Shown here: in pieces, positions 1 through 4,513 of the stretch
Position numbering within the stretch: position 1 is the first letter of the stretch
How the letters are laid out: each line of letters begins with the position of its first letter
NCBI GenBank assembly: GCA_964506905.1
Contig: CAZDNW010000077.1
Location: 1 to 6,241 of the forward strand
Origin: JALWZX01 sp964506905
GTDB taxonomy: Bacteria > Patescibacteriota > WWE3 > 2-01-FULL-39-13
Direction of reading: 5' to 3'
Length of the DNA: 6,241 bases
Translations under genes and position numbers: made by a program
Notes under the pieces: model-generated
Databases searched by the model: none
Seen by the model: the letters and a program-made list of their open reading frames with translations, nothing else
Told to the model about the DNA's origin: nothing

Positions 1-33
1 ATTGGGTTAGTACAGTTAGAATTAGATGAATAA
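1..33 (+). CDS. Possible 3' end of an upstream gene (partial)
   Basis: Frame 1 is open from the first base and reads IGLVQLELDE before a TAA at 31-33. If real, this is the C-terminus of an upstream gene that overlaps the first ATG of the next gene by a few bases, as is common inside tightly packed operons. Ten residues are too few to assign a family, and any frame has a fair chance of being open over such a short distance. The call rests only on the open frame and on the stop lying right at the following start. Confidence 0.3.
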   Translation: MGLVQLELDE

Positions 34-1576
34 TATGAATACAATAACAGTTACAGAAAAATTAGATATAACAGATTTAATGAAGCAGATAAAAGAAAAT
101 GAAGCTACTGAGTTAGTAATCAATTTTGATAGAACCTCAGATTTGTTTATGAATTCCACTAACTTAAAAGTTATAAAAGATATAGCAGATGGTTTAGGCA
201 AAACCGTTAAATTTGATGTAGACGATGAAAAATATAAAGATTATATTGAAGCTGTAAATAATGACACACTTGAAATAAACGATTCTCAAGTTGATTTAAA
301 TGAGGAAATTAACCAAAAATCTAAAGAACCGGTGGCTGTCAAACAAGAAACCACAGCAGGTGAAAAGCCAAAAAGAAAAATTAAAGGAATTTACAAAATA
401 CTAATTGCGGTATTGTTTTTTATTGTTTTTGCAGTTGGTTTATTATGGGCGTTGTTATGGTATTTGCCATCAGCAGTTGTAAATATAAAGGTAAATTCAG
501 AAGTATTAGTTAAATTACTAGATGTAAATGCAGTTGCAGGACAAGAAACTGTTAGTGTTGAAACTGCTACTATTCCAGCATATACACTTGAAGTTGAAGA
601 AAAAGATTCGCTAACAAAAGATACAACAGGTGAAAAAGTTATTGGTGAAAAAGCAAAAGGAAAAATAAAAGTTACAAATAAAACTGATAAAGAAATAAAA
701 ATAAAAGAAGGTACTGTAGTTAAATTGGTAACAACTGATGATGATAAAGAAAATCTGAAGTTCATAGTTGCAAGTGAAGTAAAAGTACCTGCTAAAAAAG
801 AAGAAACTGAGACAACTCCAGACGGAGAAGAAACAAAAGTTACATATGGTGTAGCAAAAATTGATGTCGAAGCTGCAACCTTTGGTAAGCAATATAATTT
901 AGATAAAGGTGAAAAATTTAAGATAGATGATTACGACATAGACGATGTGGTTGGTGAAAATGAAGAAAAAATAAAAGGTGGATCAAGCGAAACAGTAAAA
1001 GTAGTTACCCAAGAAGATTTAGACAATATTGAAAAAGAATTAGAAGAAGTTCTAAAAGAATCTGTAAATTCAGCATTAAGAAGAAAAGTTGTTAGTGGAC
1101 AAACACTACTGGAACAATCGGTAAAGTATGAAGTCGCATCTAAGACATTTGACAAAGAATTAGATGAAGAAGCAGATACGCTTACACTAGAGATGACAAT
1201 GAAAGGTACTGGATTAGCCTATTCTAAAACAGATTTAGATCAATTAGTTAGTGAAATGATAAAAACCGTAATACCAGAAGAATATCAATTAGACGATGAA
1301 AAACCAGAATACGAAGTAGCGGTTGTAGGTACTTCAGAAGACGGAAATTCCTTGCAATTACAAGTTAAATTACGAAGTTATATTACTCCAACACTTGATA
1401 TTGATAAAATAAAAAATGATTTGGCTGGATTAAGTTTGTCATCTGCGGAATCGTATTTAAATAGTATAAAAAACATTGATAGCTTCGAAATAAGACTATT
1501 TCCTAATATGCCTGCACCACTACAAAAAATGCCAAGAAACGAAAACAATATAAAGGTTACAGTTGAAAATCAATAA
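26..1576 (+). CDS. Single-pass membrane protein, baseplate J-like family (Patescibacteria type)
   Basis: This is a 516-residue protein. Residues 1-95 form a small N-terminal domain of alternating strands and helices (including LVINFDRTSDLF and a following NLKVIKDIADGLGKTVKF segment). Residues 96-120 are a charged linker ending in a Lys/Arg cluster. Residues 121-147 are one strong transmembrane helix. Residues 150-516 are a large, probably extracellular, beta-rich and highly charged region. In that region I see the pattern known from proteins labelled baseplate J/gp47-like: a strand with a 'GEKAKGKIKVTNKT' style repeat (207-220), a GGSSETVKVVTQEDL segment (318-332) matching the usual 'GG-..-vT.eDl', and a C-terminal F/P-x-x-P...MPRN...IKVTVEN strand (492-515). 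The label reflects distant similarity. No phage genes are nearby, so a cell-surface or envelope role is more likely than a phage one. The start could be ATG 26 or ATG 35: an in-frame TAG at 23-25 rules out anything earlier, and neither ATG has a Shine-Dalgarno motif. Function unknown. Confidence 0.8.
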   Translation: MNNMNTITVTEKLDITDLMKQIKENEATELVINFDRTSDLFMNSTNLKVIKDIADGLGKTVKFDVDDEKYKDYIEAVNNDTLEINDSQVDLNEEINQKSKEPVAVKQETTAGEKPKRKIKGIYKILIAVLFFIVFAVGLLWALLWYLPSAVVNIKVNSEVLVKLLDVNAVAGQETVSVETATIPAYTLEVEEKDSLTKDTTGEKVIGEKAKGKIKVTNKTDKEIKIKEGTVVKLVTTDDDKENLKFIVASEVKVPAKKEETETTPDGEETKVTYGVAKIDVEAATFGKQYNLDKGEKFKIDDYDIDDVVGENEEKIKGGSSETVKVVTQEDLDNIEKELEEVLKESVNSALRRKVVSGQTLLEQSVKYEVASKTFDKELDEEADTLTLEMTMKGTGLAYSKTDLDQLVSEMIKTVIPEEYQLDDEKPEYEVAVVGTSEDGNSLQLQVKLRSYITPTLDIDKIKNDLAGLSLSSAESYLNSIKNIDSFEIRLFPNMPAPLQKMPRNENNIKVTVENQ

Positions 1577-1597
1577 AAACCACAAAGATAGTGGCTT
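1577..1597. terminator. Weak hairpin terminator after the membrane-protein gene, better formed on the minus strand
   Basis: CCAC (1580-1583) pairs with GTGG (1591-1594) around a 7-base loop, directly after the TAA of the preceding gene. On the minus strand the stem grows to AAGCCAC/GTGGTTT with one G-U pair and is followed by a T-run, so it would end leftward transcripts coming from the intergenic region. On the plus strand one A/C mismatch interrupts the stem, and the downstream run is only T-rich. It may serve both directions. The stem is short, so confidence is limited. Confidence 0.4.
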
Positions 1598-1644
1598 ATT
1601 TAACAATTATTTAATTTTAAAACATTTTCTAATACTCTTTAGTT

Positions 1645-1775
1645 TTAGCGCTGTTATATCCAAAACAAGGTTGAAGCAGGTGATACGCTTGAATTTATAT
1701 TTTTTGGCATCGGCCATATAGTTGGGCGTATACGGTCACCAATGCGCACCGTTGTTTCAGAAAGGACAGCGTTAA
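1645..1775. ncRNA. Candidate structured RNA or long imperfect hairpin, family unknown
   Basis: This block is about 44% G+C by hand count, well above its surroundings, and folds into an almost continuous rod. P1 is TTAGCGCTGT (1645-1654) with ACAGCGTTAA (1766-1775), ten pairs including one G-U. P2 is AAACAAGG (1663-1670) with CCGTTGTTT (1749-1757), with one bulged G. P3 is GCA-GGTG-ATACGC (1676-1688) with GCGTAT...CACC..TGC (1726-1745), with 5- and 2-base bulges. P4 is TATA plus TGGC (1696-1699, 1705-1708) with GCCA-TATA (1713-1720), closed by a 4-base loop. Local GC enrichment in AT-rich DNA is typical of functional RNAs. I do not recognise tRNA, 5S, SRP, tmRNA, RNase P or 6S signatures. The strand is unresolved: a terminator-like hairpin at 1577-1597 favours a minus-strand transcript. 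Short open frames cross it on both strands, but they lack starts and known motifs. A small mobile element or other DNA hairpin remains possible. Confidence 0.45.
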
Positions 1776-1783
1776 TGTACTTA

Positions 1784-1804
1784 ACTTAAGATGTTATCTT
1801 AAGT
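1784..1804. repeat. Perfect 9-bp inverted repeat with 3-base spacer
   Basis: ACTTAAGAT (1784-1792) and ATCTTAAGT (1796-1804) are exact inverted copies around GTT. The stem follows the GC-richer rod by nine bases. It lacks a T-run on either side, so it is a poor intrinsic terminator. It could be an operator palindrome, a transcript-end hairpin or part of the same structured element. AT-rich composition raises the chance of such palindromes, but nine perfect pairs with a short spacer is stronger than most seen here. Confidence 0.5.
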
Positions 1805-1807
1805 ATA

Positions 1808-1836
1808 TTTACAATATACTATAAGTTTTACAATAT
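1808..1836 (+). repeat. Two direct copies of TTTACAATAT, 19 bases apart
   Basis: TTTACAATAT occurs at 1808-1817 and again at 1827-1836. The start-to-start distance of 19 bases is close to two helical turns, an arrangement often used by dimeric regulators. Both copies lie upstream of the ruvX promoter. Composition is low-complexity, so chance is a real alternative. Confidence 0.3.
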
Positions 1837-1911
1837 GTCAAGTAGTAATTTTTATAGGGTATTGAATTCTTGTTCTTTTTGCTTTGTAATAGAAAAAAAA
1901 CGCAATTAGTA

Positions 1912-1917
1912 TATAAT
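1912..1917 (+). promoter_or_regulatory. Promoter -10 box for ruvX, giving a leaderless mRNA
   Basis: A perfect TATAAT sits at 1912-1917, with its last base 8 bases before the A of the ruvX ATG. Transcription normally starts 6-7 bases after this box, that is at about 1924-1925, so the mRNA would begin at the start codon itself. There is no good -35 hexamer at 16-18 bases; an A-tract (1893-1900) occupies that spacer region. No Shine-Dalgarno motif precedes the ATG, which agrees with leaderless translation. Confidence 0.55.
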
Positions 1918-1924
1918 TTATGCT

Positions 1925-2356
1925 ATGAATTCCACAAATAAATGCATACTAGGAATAGATTATGGAACTAAATATATAGGTCTAGCAATGGGCCGTGGTG
2001 ATATAGTAATGCCACTTGATACACTAAATTACAAAAAAAATCATCAAATAGGAGAAGAAGCGATAAATAAAATTGTTAAATATGTAAAAGAAGATAATTG
2101 CGATTTAATCGTAATAGGTTTGCCTTTGTTAAAGGGTAAAGAAACAAAAATGTCTAAAGAAGTTAGAGAGTTCGCAAAAGTATTAGAGAAAAAGTTAATT
2201 GAAAATAAATTAAATATTGAAATTAAATTTGTAGACGAATCAGGAACTTCAAAAGAAAGTGTAAAGAAAGCTATTGATATGAATATATCAAGAAAACGAC
2301 GAAAGGATGATCATGCGTTAGCTGCGTGTAATATACTCAAAGGCAATGTGTTATAG
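1925..2356 (+). CDS. ruvX: Putative pre-16S rRNA nuclease / Holliday junction resolvase RuvX (YqgF family)
   Basis: This is a 143-residue protein, a normal length for the family, with an RNase H-like fold. Family members are implicated in 5' maturation of 16S rRNA and in Holliday-junction resolution in the cytoplasm. Visible motifs are ILGIDYGTKYIGLAM (8-22) with the first acidic residue D12, the LIVIGLPLLKGKE strand and loop (61-73), VDESGTS (103-109) corresponding to the family DE-R-x-T-T/S site with E105, and the C-terminal KDDHALAACNIL (127-138). At the last site the usual pattern D-x-x-A-A-x-x-I-L puts His130 where Asp is expected, with Asp128 and Asp129 just before it. The ATG at 1925 is the first start after an in-frame TAG at 1907-1909. 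The GIDYGT motif so near the start excludes later Met codons. The gene stands alone after a 348-base gap and converges on the next gene. Confidence 0.85.
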   Translation: MNSTNKCILGIDYGTKYIGLAMGRGDIVMPLDTLNYKKNHQIGEEAINKIVKYVKEDNCDLIVIGLPLLKGKETKMSKEVREFAKVLEKKLIENKLNIEIKFVDESGTSKESVKKAIDMNISRKRRKDDHALAACNILKGNVL

Positions 2357-2357
2357 G

Positions 2358-2396
2358 TTTTAAAATTTACTTGATTTATTTTATAAAATTTTAAAA
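2358..2396. terminator. AT-only bidirectional hairpin between ruvX and the carboxypeptidase gene
   Basis: TTTTAAAATTT (2358-2368) is exactly complementary to AAATTTTAAAA (2386-2396), giving an 11-pair stem with a 17-base loop in the 46-base gap between two convergent stop codons. The stem is itself A/T-only, so T-rich sequence is present in both directions. Its position is what one expects of a shared terminator, but a stem without G-C pairs is weak and could be a by-product of composition. Confidence 0.4.
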
Positions 2397-2402
2397 ACTT
2401 TC

Positions 2403-3425
2403 CTACCCACCAAACTTAGTTTTCTTTTCATTCACCTTCTTAATTTGTTCTTTTGCCCATTCTAAAAGTGCTTTTGTATCACCGAATCTATCTTGTGAAC
2501 CTAATACTGTAATTAAAACCTCTTCTCCATTGTTTTCGTATAGGTAAGCTAAACACTGCCCGGCATTTTCAGTGTAACCTGTTTTTATTCCGACTGTGCC
2601 AGGCAAAGATAGTAAGTCATTTGTGTTATGCAAAACATATTTATTTCCAGAACTTAATGATTTAATAGTTTTTGATTGAGTTCCAACTAAAATTTGAAAT
2701 ATTTTATAATTTAACGCCGATTTAACCATTTTATTTATATCATCAATAGTTGAAAGTTGTGCGTCGGGTGAATCTAGTCCTATTTCATTTTGAAAATGTG
2801 TGTCATTCATGCCTAATTCTTTAGCTTTTTGATTCATTGCTATTAAAAATGTATCGTGTCCATCAATACTTGCCAGTGTACATGCCGCATCAGCAGAAGA
2901 TTTAATCAAAAGTGCTGATAACAAATCTTCAACAGTAAAAACTTCATATGGTTTAAACCCTGCCTTACTTCCTTCTACTGTTGTACATTCTGGAGGTACA
3001 GGTACAGCCTTATCTAGCGGATATCTATCAAGTGCCACAAGTGCGGTCATTATTTTAGTAATTGAAGCTGGAGGAAGTTTAAGCTCTGTATTTTTTCCAT
3101 AAAGTCTTTCGCCAGTTGCCATATTTTCAACTGAAAATGCTTTTGCTGTTACTTTAGGTGGCTCGTCAACATAAAGTTTCTTTTCTTGCTTAGGTTTATT
3201 TTCATCTTGTTTTTGTGTGGAATTCTTTTGTGGTTCTGACGAAGCAGTTTGATTTTGTAATTCCTCTTTTTGTTGTTGTAATGACAGTGATTGTTTATTA
3301 TTAATTCTGTATACTGCACCAGCGATTACCAATGATACACAGATTCCAGCAATAACAGCTGTTATATAAGTAGAATTTTGTGAATGGTTTTGTTGTTTGT
3401 TGGTCTTTGCTTTTGTTTTCGCCAT
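2403..3425 (-). CDS. Membrane-anchored D-alanyl-D-alanine carboxypeptidase (peptidase S11, PBP5-like)
   Basis: This is a 340-residue protein of the S11 penicillin-binding family, which trims the terminal D-Ala from peptidoglycan stem peptides outside the membrane. Residues 1-18 are Lys/Gln-rich and cytoplasmic. Residues 19-39 form a hydrophobic signal anchor. Residues 44-85 are a Gln/Lys/Glu-rich flexible linker, and about 90-328 form the transpeptidase-like domain. The nucleophile motif is S121-I-T-K124 and the third motif is K281-T-G283 inside GIKTGYTENAGQCLAY, both intact. The second motif, normally S-x-N followed by D-A, reads S176-S-A178-D-A, so the usual Asn is Ala. There is no PBP5-like C-terminal amphipathic anchor; the N-terminal helix does the anchoring. 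The ATG at 3425 gives a leader of about 9 bases or less and has no Shine-Dalgarno motif. The family call is secure. Full catalytic activity is likely but less sure because of the changed motif. Confidence 0.9.
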   Translation of the reverse strand: MAKTKAKTNKQQNHSQNSTYITAVIAGICVSLVIAGAVYRINNKQSLSLQQQKEELQNQTASSEPQKNSTQKQDENKPKQEKKLYVDEPPKVTAKAFSVENMATGERLYGKNTELKLPPASITKIMTALVALDRYPLDKAVPVPPECTTVEGSKAGFKPYEVFTVEDLLSALLIKSSADAACTLASIDGHDTFLIAMNQKAKELGMNDTHFQNEIGLDSPDAQLSTIDDINKMVKSALNYKIFQILVGTQSKTIKSLSSGNKYVLHNTNDLLSLPGTVGIKTGYTENAGQCLAYLYENNGEEVLITVLGSQDRFGDTKALLEWAKEQIKKVNEKKTKFGG

Positions 3426-3440
3426 TAGTTTTACTAGATT

Positions 3441-3469
3441 AATGTATCATTAGGAAAGAGATTTGACTA
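3441..3469 (-). promoter_or_regulatory. Candidate promoter for the carboxypeptidase gene
   Basis: Read on the minus strand, TAGTCA (3464-3469) and TACATT (3441-3446) are separated by exactly 17 bases. Each matches four of six positions of TTGACA and TATAAT. Transcription would begin near 3434, leaving a leader of about 9 bases before the ATG at 3425. The -35 overlaps that of the divergent gene because both lie on the palindrome GACTAGTC (3465-3472). Confidence 0.4.
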
Positions 3470-3490
3470 GTCTTATTGATGATATATTAT
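3463..3490 (+). promoter_or_regulatory. Promoter for the PEP-utiliser-domain gene, deciding its start codon
   Basis: TTGACT (3463-3468) and TATTAT (3485-3490) are separated by 16 bases and match the consensus at five of six positions each, making this the best promoter in the window. Transcription would start about 7 bases after the -10, at or next to the ATG at 3497. The TTG at 3476 and ATG at 3479, also in frame, lie inside the promoter and would not be in this mRNA. Confidence 0.65.
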
Positions 3491-3496
3491 AGCAAT

Positions 3497-4504
3497 ATGG
3501 TGTATGAAAATTTGTTTACACGTGATATTACACTTCCTTTTTTGCAAAATATAGTAAAAGCCGAGAAATATGAATTACCTCAATATCTAGGGAATAGTAG
3601 TTTATTTAAGAGTAAAGTATATTTAATAGGGCATGGAAAGAACCGCTATGTAGAACAATATTTGTCGGTAGACAACTTAGAAAAAATTAATCAACTTTTG
3701 TTAAGAACTAATGATTTAATCAATTTGTCTGATGAATTACTGAGAGTATTAGAGAGGGAGGCAAAATATATATTTAATAATGTTGACGGGTTAGAAAAAT
3801 ATGATGAACAGATAGATAACAATATAATAAATCTGTGGAAATCGTATGTATTTTTTCTTTTATTAGCAAATATAAATGATGATGGTTTATATCCAGAAAT
3901 AACCGAGTTAGCTAAAGATATAAGAGTAAAATACGAAAATCTATTTTCAGCGATAAACAAATTTTATATCAATACTGTTAAAAATTTATATAATAATCAA
4001 TTTGACGCGAGATATGTAACTATAGATGAATTGTTGTCAGGTACGGTTGATGTTAAAAGCTATAACAGACGAAAGATTGAATATTGGATGGTTGATTTAG
4101 ATGTTTATACTGACATAAATGCCAGTGAAATTGAAAATAAATATAAAATTGATATTTACGAAGAGACGATTCAAAATATAAAGGAATTAAATGGAATTCC
4201 TGCCTCTAAAGGAAAAGTTAGTGGATATGCGCAAGTTATTATGTCTTTGAATGATATAGATAAAATGAAAAACAATAAAATTCTTGTTACCTCAATGACA
4301 ACCCCAGATTTCTTACCTGCAATGCATAAAGCTATTGGATTTATTACCGATGAAGGCGGAATATTATCGCATGCTGCAATTGTAGCCCGCGAATTTAAAA
4401 AGCCGTGCATTGTTGGAACTAAAATTGCTACAAAGGTGATAAATGACGGTGATTTTATAGAATTAGATGCAGATAAAGGCGTTATAAGAATATTTAAGGA
4501 TTAA
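3497..4504 (+). CDS. Stand-alone PEP-utilising enzyme mobile (phosphohistidine) domain protein
   Basis: This is a 335-residue protein. Its last ~105 residues (about 230-333) are the swivelling phosphohistidine domain shared by PEP synthase, pyruvate phosphate dikinase and enzyme I: a GIPASKGKVSGYAQVI opening, then a T-x-E-GG-I-L-S-H-A-A-I-V-A-R-E core with the phospho-acceptor His292 (codon 4370-4372), then the KPCIVGT and IELDADKGVIRI strands. The preceding ~225 residues are mainly helical, with no ATP-grasp domain and no PEP-binding TIM barrel, so the protein alone cannot carry out the full PEP synthase or dikinase reaction. It may pass a phosphoryl group between separate partners, or do something unrelated; the substrate is unknown. 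I chose ATG 3497 because a strong promoter implies transcription begins there. The longest in-frame alternatives are TTG 3476 and ATG 3479. It ends 9 bases from the convergent aspS stop, without room for a terminator. The domain call is firm and the role is not. Confidence 0.8.
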   Translation: MVYENLFTRDITLPFLQNIVKAEKYELPQYLGNSSLFKSKVYLIGHGKNRYVEQYLSVDNLEKINQLLLRTNDLINLSDELLRVLEREAKYIFNNVDGLEKYDEQIDNNIINLWKSYVFFLLLANINDDGLYPEITELAKDIRVKYENLFSAINKFYINTVKNLYNNQFDARYVTIDELLSGTVDVKSYNRRKIEYWMVDLDVYTDINASEIENKYKIDIYEETIQNIKELNGIPASKGKVSGYAQVIMSLNDIDKMKNNKILVTSMTTPDFLPAMHKAIGFITDEGGILSHAAIVAREFKKPCIVGTKIATKVINDGDFIELDADKGVIRIFKD

Positions 4505-4513
4505 GGTAGTTTA

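Noticed and set aside
391..1155. Minus-strand open frames of 74-124 codons opposite the membrane-protein gene
   Set aside because: They lie within the coding span of a convincing plus-strand gene, have Ser/Phe-rich low-complexity translations typical of antisense frames of AT-rich genes, and show no motif.
1645..1775. Integron attC site
   Set aside because: The rod with GCGTTAA at one end is reminiscent of attC, but the required RYYYAAC and GTTRRRY core sites are not present in the right orientation on either strand.
1649..1786. Short open frames on both strands across the GC-richer intergenic block, considered as a small or decayed gene
   Set aside because: Neither has a suitable start codon or a recognisable motif, and the self-complementary rod structure explains why both strands look alike. 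A pseudogene remnant is not fully excluded.
148..1936. Shared 12-mer TATGAATTCCAC at the ruvX start and inside the membrane-protein gene
   Set aside because: The match is short, the sequence is AT-rich, and the flanks diverge at once; no duplication is indicated.
3476..3496. TTG 3476 or ATG 3479 as start of the PEP-utiliser-domain protein
   Set aside because: They fall between the -35 and -10 of the best promoter in the window and would not be transcribed from it; ATG 3497 coincides with the predicted transcription start.
3691..4410. Minus-strand open frames opposite the PEP-utiliser-domain gene
   Set aside because: The plus strand carries a recognisable domain with its catalytic His loop over this area; the antisense translations show no family features.
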